Shown piece by piece: positions 48,935 through 60,266 of a DNA stretch of 64,000 nucleotides; the stretch's first letter is position 1; the number at the start of each line of letters is the position of its first letter. The DNA comes from Chromera velia (taxonomy: Eukaryota; Sar; Chromeraceae), in assembly GCA_018398765.1 (NCBI GenBank), contig JAHBMJ010002260.1:1-64000 (forward strand). The letters run 5' to 3'. The position numbers were made by a program, and so were the translations under genes. The notes beneath the pieces were generated by a model, which was not told where the DNA came from, made no database searches, and saw only the letters and a program-made list of their open reading frames with translations.

Positions 48935-50545
48935 AAATTTGACTGCAGCTGCCAACGGTGCAAGCTCTTCATCTGATATGGGGGTAGATCGGTTAGAACA
49001 GAAGAGCGAAGGGCATTCAGAGAGGTTCTGGTGGGGCGGAAGGGTGTCTTCTTGGAGAGGGGGTTCTGGTTCGATTGGAGGGGGGCAGAGGGAAAAAGAG
49101 ACAGATGCGTGGTCGGAGGAGGCAATACCATCAAATTCAACCTTCTAATCAACGATCCTCTCAGCAACAAAGGGGTCAGTCAACATATAATCTATGACGG
49201 AGGTAGGCTTTGACATCTGTAACTGTCTGGAGTAATGCGTGCAGAGACCAAAGAAGTCAAACTGTTTTCCACCCACCTTTCCTTTCAATCCGTTCAGGGG
49301 GACAAGGTTAGAGTCGGTGCAGAGCTGAATAAAATTCTTTCTGCAGGGCTTGACTTCTTGTGTGCATTCAGAAGACCGTTCAAACAACGGTCTGTCTACT
49401 TCAGTTTCAGGCCCCTCCCCTACAACACCACCATCTCCATTGCCTCCCCCCTCAAAAGGCTCCTCACTGCTACCAGACTCATTGGGTGGAAGGAGGAGAT
49501 CTGTACAGGACCAGAGAAGATTTTTAGGTAAAAGGGAGCCTGTATGCGTGTTGTAGTCCCCAACCACAACTCTATTAACGTCCAGAGGGACCCCCTAAAA
49601 AAGGTTACTCAAATGGTCAGAGACCTTGCTGTCTCTGTGATCTGACCAGGAGCCAAGCAGATAGACACCAAAGATGTGAACCCTTCTAGAACCCCCCAAC
49701 AGAACTTTTGTTTCGACTACACTGGGGCCGATCAGCGAGATTTCAGGTTTCAATTCGCTCCATCTTTCTTCTCGAACTAACACACAAACTCCCCCAGTTT
49801 TCAATTCTCTGTCATGCGCTGCCCTACGCATGCCTAACTGCCGCTGGTACCATTCTCTGTAACTGAAATTCTTTCCCTTCCACCCCTCGTACGAAACGTC
49901 CCTCATGACCTCTGACGTCTCTGTCAAGATCACAATATCGCAATCAATGTCACTCAGCCAACAAACGAGGGAACCGTCCTCTTCCCTGGCCTTCAGGCCG
50001 GCGACATTCAGGGTAACAATCTTTACTCTCCTATCCCAGGCCCTAATTGTGGCCAAAACCTTCCTTTTTGCCACCTTCCTTCTCTCTCTCCAAAAAGCTC
50101 TTCTCAACTCTTCTGAATGCTTCAAATTATCTGCCAACTCCCACGAATGCAAAAAAGCAGGGCCCCAATCCACATAATACTCCCTCTGCCCCCCTTCATT
50201 AATGTGGGTGTCTAACACGTGCACTACCTCCCACTCCGTCTCCGAAGCAACCGAGCCCCCTGCTTCTCCCAGCTGATCTGGCTGAGACTCGCAGGATGCA
50301 ACGCCTGCCCTCTTGCTTTCTCTTCTTTTCTTTCCCCTTCCTTTTCTACGATTTTTCCTCTCTACCCCAGATAAAAGAGACGGATCCAAGGAAAAAAACT
50401 CTAGAGAGGCTTGGCTACAAGGGAGGGGAGAAGATAAAAAGTCAGGTACGATATTAGAGGCAGGAGGGGAGAGAGTCGAGTTGGAAAGAGAGAAGAGGGA
50501 CTTGCCTGCAGTTGCATCCGTAGTCATCACGTCACGCTCGAGCAT
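48935..50545 (-). pseudogene. LINE ORF2 fragment: chromodomain-like segment and APE endonuclease
   Basis: Starts with an ATG at 50545. Residues about 105-160 read WEVVHVLDTHINEGG, then QREYYVDWGPAFLHSW and ADNLKHSEELRRAFW: three strands with the two aromatic positions and a closing helix, as in chromodomains. From about 170 comes an APE endonuclease: VTLNVAGL (Asn), VILTETS (Glu), GVYLLGS, VVVGDYNTHTG (Asp and Asn), SVIDYML, and the closing ASSDHASVSF (Asp-His pair). The key catalytic residues are therefore all present. The frame carries one in-frame stop at about 49593 and another at about 49143, just before the SDH motif, so it is inactive unless these are read through. The endonuclease family nicks target DNA for target-primed reverse transcription. 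The polymerase is missing downstream. Confidence 0.7.
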
Positions 50546-50959
50546 GCCGTCTCCCCATCCGACGCATCCTCAGACAAAATATCATATCTTCCTCTCCCTT
50601 TACTTTTCTTTTCGTCCCCCAATTTGCTACTTGAGGCCTGTTTATTCGACTGCTGCTCTGTGGGGGGGGTAGGAAGGAAAAAGCAGAACGAGAACGGATG
50701 GGTGGAGGGAGAGGCCCGAGAGGGAGAGAAGAAGCTGAGGAGAAGAAAGAAGCACCATGAGGAACACTGTAACTTGGTCCGTAGGCCGCTTGAACAACAG
50801 GCAGAGAGGACAGGGAGGAGTAAAAAGAAGGGGGTGCCACTGGAGGTGGAGTGAGGGGAAATGGAAGTGAGGCTGGTAGAGAAGGAGCAGGAACAGCAAA
50901 GTTGAGAGGCGGTGGCTCATCCGGGAGAGTGGAAGGGAAGACTGGACAGAAAAGTCAAG

Positions 50960-53100
50960 AAGGAGAAAGGAAGGGAAAAGCGTGTGAAGGAGAACTCGAG
51001 TGCCTCCGGCCGCCTGGCCTTTCATGTACTACCCCCCCTTTCCCGTTCCTTAGCTTCCCTTTCTTTTCCCATGCCAAAACCGGGGGTGGAGTAGGAAGAA
51101 GAACGAGTTGAAGAAGGTGGGGGTGAGCATGGAGGGAGGAGGTGCGAAAGTAGGAGAGAAGTATGAAAAGAGGCCTGCCTGTTTGTTTTCTTTCCCCCGT
51201 TTGCGCATCCTCCTTCCCAGTCAACAGGCAGAGGAAGGAAGGAGTCCACACCATCAACATAAGAACAAATATACATACCATAAAATTATTTAATCCGAAG
51301 AGGAGGAGGAGGAAGTTCAGGAGGGAGACGAGGAGCCTCCGGGGAAGGAGGCAGAGGAGGAGGTGGCGGGAGGGGAAGAAAATGAGATGGGGAAGGGGAA
51401 AACAACGGAGACGAGCAGAGGGTTGGGGAGGGGGGTTAAACAGAACCAAGACAAGAATCCATAAATATAAAAGTCTTAGAAGGGGGGGGAATAACAGATG
51501 AGGACCGACCAAAAGCGAACTGAAAGGTAACAGGGGGAGAGAGACACAGAGGAACACATGGAAAGGATAAATTAAATGACTCCAATGTATCATTCAGCAT
51601 ACATGTATGGTACATAGGGGGGGGGAGAAGAAGCGGGAGAGAGCGAGCTGAAGAACGTTTCAAGGTGTGGTGGGGGAAGGAAAAAAACACGAATCTGAAG
51701 ATGAACAAGAGACGGTAGGGAAAAGACCCAGGCTAGATTGAGAGAAAGGACGGGAGGAAGCACGCTGCACGCACTCATGAACCATTGGTTCACATTTTGG
51801 TCATGAGCTGCCAAAAATTCATTTATAGGCAAAAAGTCTTCTTCTGAGGGGCGAAAACCCCCCTAAAACTACGCTAAAACCCCTTTTAAAAACCATAAAA
51901 TTCACTTTTCAAAGAGGCTGGGCCAAAAATTTAGGAGTGCGTGCACTGTGGGAGGAAGAGGGGGAGGGGGAAGCCAAACATTCTGTATTTAGTGCACTGT
52001 TAGAACTCACCTGTTCCTGTGCTCTTCTCAATTCTCTTCTTACTTCTTTTTTTTTGTCTTTTACCTGGCCGTTTGTTCCTCCTCACTGCCTAAGGCTTTT
52101 TCCTTGTCATTTCACTTTTGAACTCCAGACCATCCTAACCACTCATCGGGATGAAGCCAGGGGGAGGAATCATAGAGGAGAGTAGAATGCATTCCTTGAC
52201 TGGAGAATGAAGAAGAAGAGGGGAAAGGAGAGAAAGCATTGCCAAGCCATCCCAAACCAGATGAGAGCCCCATGCGGGAGGGTAGGAGCTAAGTGGGGGG
52301 AGAGACGATGGATGGAGAAAAACATGAGGAGAAAACTGCGTAGACTGGCTACTCATGTTGGTGTTCCTATCTTCTTCTTCTTCCTCCTCCAGCATAAGCC
52401 ATCTCTTTCTGTACACCACGGTGACCCCAGCAGGTAGAGATACACTTGCAGGCAAAGGGAGCAAAGGGGCCACAAGCTCAGCACAGGGAGCAGGCGTGTG
52501 AGTGGTCAGGTTATCAGAAAAAGTGAGGGAGGAAGAAGTGAGTGGAGGGGTTTTCGGAGGAGTTAAGGTAGAAAAGCTGGCGCCAGGAGATTGTAAAAAA
52601 AGGGAGTGATGCAAAAGGGAGGAAAGAGGAGGGGCTGAAGGGATTGGTATGTTAAGGGGGTCAAAGAGTGGAGCTGTCTTGCCGAGAAGATTCGCACACT
52701 CATGGTGAGAAGGAGAAGGGGAGAAACGTCTATTTATGGGGTGACCGACGCATCTGGACTGCCATACTACGCCCCCTTCGCTCCTTCTTGCTTTCTTGTA
52801 TGGGAGGCACGGTGTCCAATCTTTTTACTCATCCACAAAAACAAGGGTTGCAACGCGTCTAGGCAACGCGTTGGTCTCAAGGTACGTGGGACGTTCTTGT
52901 GAGGGAGGGGGGACTGGCCGACGGAGACGGGCGACGGAGGACCAGCGGTGAGAGACGGGGCACTGTAGAGGGACTCGCATAGACGGGGGGAGGGAAGTGG
53001 TGTCCCTCTGCTTCTTCTGATTACCTTCTCCCATTCGGGGGGGGGGGGGTTNCCGAGCCCCCCCGTTCCCTTCCCCCGGACCCCCCATGGCTTTCGACCC
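50960..53100 (-). other. Low-complexity Pro/Ser/Leu-rich stretch within the LINE
   Basis: On the minus strand several overlapping frames (about 50955-51593, 51590-51832, 52135-52614) read as Pro/Ser/Leu/Phe-rich peptide. The plus strand is strongly purine-rich (AGGAGG, GGGAAG). A short acidic run (LEEEEEEDRN) lies near 52.37 kb. This is probably decayed ORF1 or 5' untranslated LINE sequence. No domain recognised. Confidence 0.35.
53037..53052 (+). repeat. Poly-G run with an ambiguous base
   Basis: Thirteen G, two T and an N. The frames crossing it cannot be trusted. Confidence 0.8.
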
Positions 53101-53110
53101 CCCTCGTTCC

Positions 53111-53734
53111 CTAGTAGGGCTGATACCATTGAATCGCCGGAGCCTCAGTCTCTTCATTCAGAGCCTCCCCGCCAGAGGCAGAGTCGATGGACATTGCACA
53201 GTGACTCTCACCTGGCTGCGCTACCCTCAGGCTGCCGGTCTGGCCTCCCCCCACTATACCTCCTCCGGATTGCTCCTGCTTAGAGAGGCCTGCGAAGGGT
53301 TTGAGGCCTCCCTGCCCCTGCTGCTGCTGAAGAGGGCCTCCATCCCACCCCCTCCCGACTCTGTCTGCAGGGAAAGGATGGGAGCCGAAGAGAAGGCCCC
53401 ACCCTACTCTATTTCCCTGAGGCTCACCTCTCTGAAGCTTTTGACGGTGCTTGTATAGCACCTCTACAGTGCTTGGGGTGCCTGCAGTGACCTTCTCGTG
53501 GGTTCTCTGAAGACACAATTTCCTAGAGCTAGGCAGGGGCTGCTGCAGGTGTTCTTCATCCATTGATGGCGGAAACTCCCCCCCCTGCTGCCCCCTAATC
53601 GAACCCATTCTCCATTTTGTCTTGAAGGCTCGCAGCCTGTTCGTCAGTCCCTCTCTCTTCCTCTGAATGGGTCGGACTCCAGTTGCTAAATAGAAATCGG
53701 AGCGGACATCCGAGTAAAGAGCCTGCAAATTCAT
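53111..53734 (-). CDS. Candidate LINE ORF1 part, 207 codons
   Basis: An open frame starting MNLQALYSDVRSDFYLATG, with a basic middle (RLRAFKTKWRMG), a helix-like LQQPLPSSRKLCLQR, then a Gly/Gln-rich part and an acidic end. It lies upstream of the LINE ORF2 on the same strand, where ORF1 is expected. No zinc knuckle or coiled coil is visible, so assignment rests on position alone. It could equally be an exon of a host gene. Confidence 0.3.
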   Translation of the reverse strand: MNLQALYSDVRSDFYLATGVRPIQRKREGLTNRLRAFKTKWRMGSIRGQQGGEFPPSMDEEHLQQPLPSSRKLCLQRTHEKVTAGTPSTVEVLYKHRQKLQRGEPQGNRVGWGLLFGSHPFPADRVGRGWDGGPLQQQQGQGGLKPFAGLSKQEQSGGGIVGGGQTGSLRVAQPGESHCAMSIDSASGGEALNEETEAPAIQWYQPY

Positions 53735-54011
53735 TTACATCTCCGAGGCCTCCCCCCTGTCCATCGCCATCCGAGCTCTATTAACACGCCCCCAGAAGCG
53801 GTGAAAGGGGGTCGAGACAGGGTGTACTAATATCTGCGCATTTGCCCTTCAGAGAAGGGGGATAACAATCGGTTCTCCGTATTGCAGCCCCAACTGGATG
53901 CGCAGGCTGTCTATAAAACGGAGGAAATTAATTGGAAGCAATCACGAAGGTGAATTTCAGTTCGATCACCTGTGTATTTCAGTTCACTAGCTTACACTGG
54001 CTTTAGCCCCA

Positions 54012-54451
54012 ACCTACAAAACCAGATTAAATTTTTCGGGAATCGGGATTTAGTAGATTCTGAATTTAATAGAATTTCAAGTTACCCTTGGAATTTAATG
54101 GAATTTAATGGATTTTAGTGGAATTTACCATGAAATCTACTCATCTATAAATTTTGTTAAATTCTATAAATTTTAAAGGCTTAGTTCTCGTGATTTAGAA
54201 AAAGTTAAGAGCTCAAACTAGCAGTGCTTATACATCTTATATAGCTCTATAAGCATGGCTAATTTGAGCTTCTAACTTTTTCTGGATTATGAGAAATAAG
54301 CCTCCAAAATTTATGGAATTTAGCGGAATTTACATGAGTAGATTCCACAGTAAATTCCACTAAAATCCATCAAATTCCACTAAATTCTAAAAGTAAACTC
54401 CTTTATAAATTCCACTAAATTCCCAGGGAATTTAACTTGGTTTTGTAGGGT
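54012..54451. mobile_element. 440-bp foldback element (long inverted-repeat MITE)
   Basis: The outer ends ACCTACAAAACCAGATTAAA and, in reverse, ACCCTACAAAACCAAGTTAA match closely. Complementarity continues inward through repeated GGAATTTA and TCCACTAAA words on opposite strands. The centre (about 54205-54290) pairs as well: AGTTAAGAGCTCAAA against TTTGAGCTTCTAACT, and TGCTTATA against TATAAGCA. Nearly the whole element can therefore fold into one hairpin. No coding frame. No clear target duplication was found. Confidence 0.75.
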
Positions 54452-55027
54452 AGTTTTCACCATAAAAATCAATTAATCATTGGAGTTACGACGGAGTACC
54501 CAATAATCTAGACAACAATCTTTCTTGTATCCCAAGATCTAGCTAAGTTTCCTTTTAGATTTGATCAAAGATTTCCATCAGAATCGATCTTCGATATATC
54601 TAGCGATACATTTTAAAAAATATGATTTTAAAAAAACTGAGTATGAGATTTTTTTTTGCCCTTTTAGAGTGCACACCGAGGTGTACACTTTAGAAACATG
54701 AAGAAAATATAAGAAAATATGTAATACTATGCACATTAAAGAATTTTATTTAATTTTATTTTAATTAAACTGTGGCTGGAGCTCCTGATTTGGATGAGTT
54801 ACTCCCATAGATTAATACAATCGGCCAGCAGAGCGACTGGGAAAGTGTCTGCCATCGGCTGAAGAAATTCTCTGTACGTACCAAACGTCGACAAATCATG
54901 CAAGAAGGTGGCGTGCCTCAGAGGTTCACCTGAGCTCGCCTCGTCGAGCGTACGTAGGTGCAGAGGGAGAGAGACCAAATGGGCACAGCTAGGTCTGTCC
55001 GTGTATCCTCTGTCTGCATTTCAGCAT
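54452..55027. other. AT-rich spacer
   Basis: AT-rich DNA without a coding frame, turning GC-richer after about 54780 near the 3' end of the next gene. Confidence 0.5.
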
Positions 55028-55408
55028 CTACTGATCGCCCCCCCCCCGGAAAAACTGAGCATTCTGTCGCATGTTAAGCCAACGTTCGTTTCCCAGAGAA
55101 GCTTGCGGTATTGTGCCTGTTGCCGGTACCGCCGTCGCTGCAGTGGATTGTGACGCCACTCGCATAGACATGGAAGACGCCCGCCTGTTGACGATTCTGC
55201 TGTTGAATTTCTGCACAAACATACTCACGGGGAGAGACAGAGAGAGGAGACTCCGGTGAAAAAATGAATAGACTTGGCGTCACCGCATACACACACGCAC
55301 ACGCATACGCAAACATTTCCCGGATGAAAATGAGTGAGAGGGAATCTCTCTTCGGCATGGACATACGACAGGACAAAAGACGGACGGGCGGAAGCTGCAA
55401 ATGAACCT

Positions 55409-55442
<34 letters not shown>

Positions 55443-55761
55443 CGAGATGGATGCGACCTGAAATTCTTTCATTCATTCCACCGAAAGGAGACGCGGTCAA
55501 TCCTTCAGTTCTGCTCAATCTGTTTCAGAAAGAAGAAGAGGCTTCCTCTGAGAGTCGCGAAGAGGGGGACGAAAAGGGAGAACTAGATTACGAGAAAACG
55601 CGGAAACCCAGACAGGTAGTTGGAGACGCCCAGAGAGACGACTGTGGCCCAGGGAGTGAGTGATTGATTCATCAAAAAGGACGCGCACCACGAAGAGTAA
55701 TCGTGGCACAAACAGGGAGAGGGGGGCAGAACGACATTCACCGTTATCATGCTGACTGAAG

Positions 55762-55836
<75 letters not shown>

Positions 55837-57666
55837 CGCACGCACGCGAAAACCAATACACCCCCCTGCTCGACTCACTCACTCACCTCAAGGTCAGGCC
55901 CCCACAACTCCCCGTGGTGAAAACAGGTCCCCCCGAAACAACACCCCGGGCAGGGATGGCCGAAGACGTTCACAGAAGGACACACTCTCAAATCCTCTCT
56001 CTCTTTGTAATACGTCTCAATCTTCGCCTGCACAGACACACACTCAGGCAGGCAGACACGGACACAGGGAGGGAGGGAGGCGTGCTTACAGATAGAGAGA
56101 GAGTGTGTACCGTTTTCCTTTTTGCCTTTTCTCCCTCTGTCATCACTCCGTGCGAATGTACAGAAGACTCTCCTTTCTTTGTCCATCTTTTCACACAGTC
56201 AGTCTACTAAACACGATCCTTTCTCTCTCTTCTCTGCTGCCTTTCGCTCCGTATTTCCTTCCGTCCTCCCTTCCTGTCTTTCTATTTCTTCCTTCAGCCC
56301 AGACAAACCATATGGTTTCTTTCTTTTTCCCGTCATTACCCAGACAGACTGTATGGTTTCTTTCTTTTTCCCGTCATTACCCAGACAGACTGACCGACCG
56401 ACATTTTCAACCGCCCATGCAAATCTTGGCTGGAAACTGTTCACTTCTTCGTGTCATCGCTTGCTAGACCCAGACACTCTTTCAAAAAAGAAAATGTTCT
56501 GCCGTGTATTTTCGATCGACAGGCAGATAAATGGATGACCGAAGAGATCACTGACGCCACACGCTACTTGCTGCTGCTTTCACGCAAGACGACAGACAGA
56601 AACAAAGACGCTGCACTGCACTCCATACAAAGTCATACAGATATGAAAGGAACAGGCACCAAGTGTTCTTCAGACAGCCTACCTGTTTCGTTCCTTCCCC
56701 CTCTAACAGACAGACTGTATGTTAGGATACGCAGGCAGCCAGCAAGACAAACAGGTTGACTTGCTGACAGGAGAAAATAAAAAACTCCACAGCGTTCTTT
56801 TTCCGTTCTTGTTTTGCGCAAGGAGCTTGCAATAACACAGGTAGACTGGGCAGAGTTTCAAAAGGAAAACAGACTGGCAGCAGGCGAGAGATGTGGTCTG
56901 TCGCTTGCCAGGCACACGAGAATACAGAGAGGTAAAGTGACATTTGAACGACATGAATGCACCTCTCCATCCTTCTTTTTCCTCGTCTGCCTCATGCAAG
57001 CGTCTCCCTTGATTTTCTCGTCTGTCTGGTTCGCCCATTCTTTGTTTCTTTCTCTCAGCATCCGAAACTTACGTCGTCATATGATGGAAGGTAGGAAAGG
57101 ATGTCGTCAATACCCCCGTCGCCGCCCTGCTGGATGTTCTCTGTCAACCTCGCTGCCAACTGGTAGATGAGGGGCCGCTGGTCTCGACGGTGAAACCGTT
57201 TCAGGTCCGTTTTCTTGACTGCAAGACTCTGCAACCCCCCCCTTCCATCATAGTCTGCAGGAGGGCGTTTTTCCTCGGCCTCGACTGGCTGTCCGACAGC
57301 GAGTCTCTCGAGAAGCGTGTCGTCGTCAAATACCTGTGCGTCCCTTCTTTGTAGACCCGCACCCACACCTGGGGGGAGGGGGGAACGGGTAGCAATGGGG
57401 GGTCGGGCAAGGGAGGGGGCCGCAGCAGGGAGAGACGGGCCACGGGTGTACACATGCTGCGCTGGTGCAACTCCTTGAGGGGCGAATTGGTAGTGCTGCT
57501 GCGGGATGGGGATCTGCTGTGGAGGCGCCTGTAGTGGTATTCCCGCAGCATCGAGAGGCGTGTATACTCTGTGCCTCCTTTCCTCCACAACAACCCTGGT
57601 TTGGGTGTAGTCCCTTACTTGATACCCGTGTTGTCCGTCGGGTGGTGGCTGTTGATGACCGTACAT
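55028..57666 (-). CDS. 305-residue protein of unknown function with a Cys-rich exon, 3 exons
   Basis: Exons in order of transcription: 57666-57073, 56027-55887 and 55210-55028. All borders are phase 0, with GTAAGT and GTGAGT donors and GCAG acceptors. Residues 1-100 are Gln/Pro/Tyr-rich (MYGHQQPPPDGQHGYQ) with RVVVEERRHRVYTPL. Residues 100-198 are charged and helical, ending IDDILSYLPSYDD. Exon 2 reads AKIETYYKEREDLRVCPSV, then FGHPCPGCCFGGTCFHHGEL: six Cys and several His in a short span that could bind a metal ion. Exon 3 is basic, then Ala/Thr-rich, and ends FFRGGGDQ. No signal peptide or membrane span. Family not recognised. A TATA-like word lies about 10 bases before the ATG on the minus strand. 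Further small exons inside the two introns are possible; one candidate at 55489-55550 was out of phase. Confidence 0.65.
55412..55440 (+). repeat. (CA)n microsatellite
   Basis: Inside the second intron of the 305-residue gene, where it reads as GT in sense. Confidence 0.9.
55764..55834 (+). repeat. (CA)n microsatellite, 71 bases
   Basis: Two interruptions (CTCACACT). It lies in the second intron, starting about 50 bases after the donor, and reads as GT in the sense of the gene. Confidence 0.92.
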
Positions 57667-58421
57667 CTTGTATATAAGTCTCGTTTAACTGTTTTTTGAA
57701 AGTGTACGATGGGCAAAGACGCAGCCAGAATGACTTCTCTTTGCTCTGATGAGCTGGATAGGAAAGGAGCTGGAATAGACTCGGCTACACAAGTTGCAAC
57801 GACAAAAAGGACGGAAGGTTTCAACAACAAGAATTGGACCGGAGAACAGCCAGCTTTGCTGAATCTGATCCTTCAGTCACACACGCAATTGGCTGTCACT
57901 CTCCTCTCCCGGATAATCTTCAATATCAATGGACCAGCAAGTGACAGGTCTCATCTGAGCTGCTGGTCGTTTTCAACGTACGTTCGTCTGGTCGAGTGAT
58001 TCGATCGAGTCACTCGATCAAGCTCGAAAATGCTCGAAATTGCTTGAAGCATGGCATATAGCATGGCGCATAGATCAGACTGAGCGAGACTTGAAAATTG
58101 AGGCACCGCGCAATGGCTAAAACAACACGGGCGCACGGTTCAAAGACGGACACAGGCATATCACAGGCATGCACCCAAATTTGCGCATGCACCTGCATGG
58201 TAAAAGCAGGCTCCCTTCTTCATTGCAGCGTTCTGACTCTTTTGAAAGAGCAAGTGCACTAGCTTCGGTCTCCATTCTCGGGTGTTCGGTCCGCAAACTT
58301 CGCTGGTAGTTCGTCAACAGAAGGACTGATCCGGACGCAAACCCGAAGTCAATCGATCAAAACTCTTTCAACTGAGTCTTTTTGTGAACACAAAATTCGT
58401 CTGACCTTTGAAGCCGTTCCA
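57667..58421. promoter_or_regulatory. Divergent promoter region between two genes
   Basis: A 755-bp gap between the 305-residue gene (-) and the secreted C2-like gene (+). It has a TATA-like word TGTATATAAG at 57669-57678 and repeated TCGATCGAGT / TGCTCGAAA words at 57990-58045. No coding frame with a recognisable product. Confidence 0.35.
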
Positions 58422-60150
58422 ATGCGACTCCAACTTGTTCTGGTGGGGTGCATAGCTGCACTGTCGAGCTTTGCCCTTGCAACTCATCATCATCACTCGC
58501 ATAGTTCCCACTCTTCTCACAAAAACGACCGCCAGCACGGTCACGGTGGCAACACCTTGCAGGTGGAAGTGACACCTCATGGGGACGCGAGAGTTGAGAA
58601 CAGTCCCAGCGAGCACAGACATCACCATCACCACCACACAGCAGTGCCAGACGTTTCTTCTTCCCACGGCAGCTCGGGAAGGTTTATCCCGTCCTCGAAG
58701 GTCTCACAGGCTTCGCTGGAGAGAGAGAAAGCCCTGGAAGAGAAACAAAACGGCCAGCGATCCCTCCTCCAGACAGGTGTCAAATCAAAATTCTTTGGAG
58801 GAGATGATGACGAGGACAAGGACTGCTCAACCTGCACAAAACTCTACTTCCAGGTACGAGCCGTTCCGTGTTGAGTCGTAAAAATCTGGAGTTGCATGTT
58901 GGAACGAATCAGAAGGACTCAGCGGCAGCGAGAAGAAGGAAGGGAAGTGGAAGAAACGCGAGCTTCACACAGACCTGCGCACAACAGACAGTGCAATCCT
59001 GGCAAGAAGAACATGGCAGTACGCAAAAAAAAAGAAGTGTCAGTGTCCCTTCAGAAAATAGAATAAGAATTCACTATGCCGTTTTCCTGGAAGGTTTTGT
59101 TCGGAGGTGGGGACGGACAAATAGAGGACCCCCCTGTAAGTGACGACTGCAGATTGAACACACCCCAGGTTGCTCGGAGAAACTTTTGTATGGGCTTCAC
59201 AGACCGAGAGAAAAAAAAACGAAGCGAAAAGGGGAAACACACTGGGAGGGATCATGCTCGCCCGATCACATCCTCAGTCGCTCACACAAGGCCTGTGTGA
59301 CTCCTGCAACTGCTGTTGAAACTTTACATCTGTAGCATTCCCTTCCTACATGTGCTCTGTCAGAGTATCGTTCTGCTTCCTCACAGCTGCATTCATTGTC
59401 TTCTGGTGCACGCAGGTTGTCGAGGCCGAGCTCCAGGAGGAAGGAGACTACTACTACAAATTCAGAAGTTGGAAGCGGGGGGAAGGAAAACGAATTATTT
59501 GTTTGTGTTGCCTGGTCTCCTTTCACTGTCCAACGCACGCGGAGTATTTCTTCATACTGAGAGTTTTTCTCTGCTTGATTCATCCAGCATACCCAGGGGC
59601 TTCACAAGTTCGCAACTAAAAGTGGTATTTTTTTGACCCAAAAAGAAAAAGGACCCTCCCCCCGACTCCACACCCCTCCACCCATCGATGCGTATATGGC
59701 TTTTCTCTTCTTCCCTCCCTCCCTTTTTGCCTGCCTGCCTGCAGCGACGGACTCCAAGGCTGAGGAGACAGAGAACAAAATCGAGTCGAAGGACGAACCC
59801 GATTCGAAGAGAGCTTCGTGGACCCGGAAGGAACTCGCGACATTCAAAACATCTCCCAGCAGCACATTCTTCTATTTTGAGGTATGCCACTCTCTCGCGT
59901 TATGCTAATTTTCTGTACCTCTCTCCCGCCCTACCCCTCTTCCTCTGGGTCTCCTTTTGTCTGTGTGCTCACACATGTACTTATGTGCGGTTCTCTCCCT
60001 CACACATGTACTTTTGTCTGTGTGGTTCTCTCCCTCAACCTCCTCCACACATACACCTGCACGAATGCATGCATTCCTGCAAAAACAATGCAGCAGACAC
60101 ACGAACACGCACAGGGATATTTGTGTATGCGCGTGCATTCGTACATGTGC

Positions 60151-60185
<35 letters not shown>

Positions 60186-60226
60186 TGTGTGTGCCTCTGT
60201 GTGTGTGTGCCTCTGTGTGTGTGCGC

Positions 60227-60266
<40 letters not shown>

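Larger units (their letters stand above)
48080..53734 (-). mobile_element. LINE (non-LTR retrotransposon) lacking its reverse transcriptase, with a chromodomain-like segment
   Basis: The 5' part lies to the right, at lower coordinates the 3' part. Candidate ORF1 material spans about 53.7-50.6 kb and is Pro/Ser/Leu-rich low-complexity sequence. ORF2 begins at 50545 and carries a chromodomain-like segment followed by a complete APE-type endonuclease. A linker rich in basic residues (LLQVRRSLFKRKQAAW, near 48.5 kb) resembles the stretch that precedes the polymerase in LINEs, but no polymerase motif follows before 48.08 kb. Loss of the 3' rather than the 5' part is unusual for a LINE and suggests deletion or replacement. 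Both limits are approximate. Confidence 0.6.

Noticed and set aside
55489-55550. A possible extra exon of the 305-residue gene (TEGLTASPFGGMNERIS)
   Set aside because: It has an acceptor and a donor, but its only open phase does not fit the phase 0 borders of the neighbouring exons.
55515-55856. A minus-strand frame with HDNGECRSAPLSL after a CAG
   Set aside because: Mostly translated from repeat and spacer DNA. It ends at a stop and has no donor in a usable phase.
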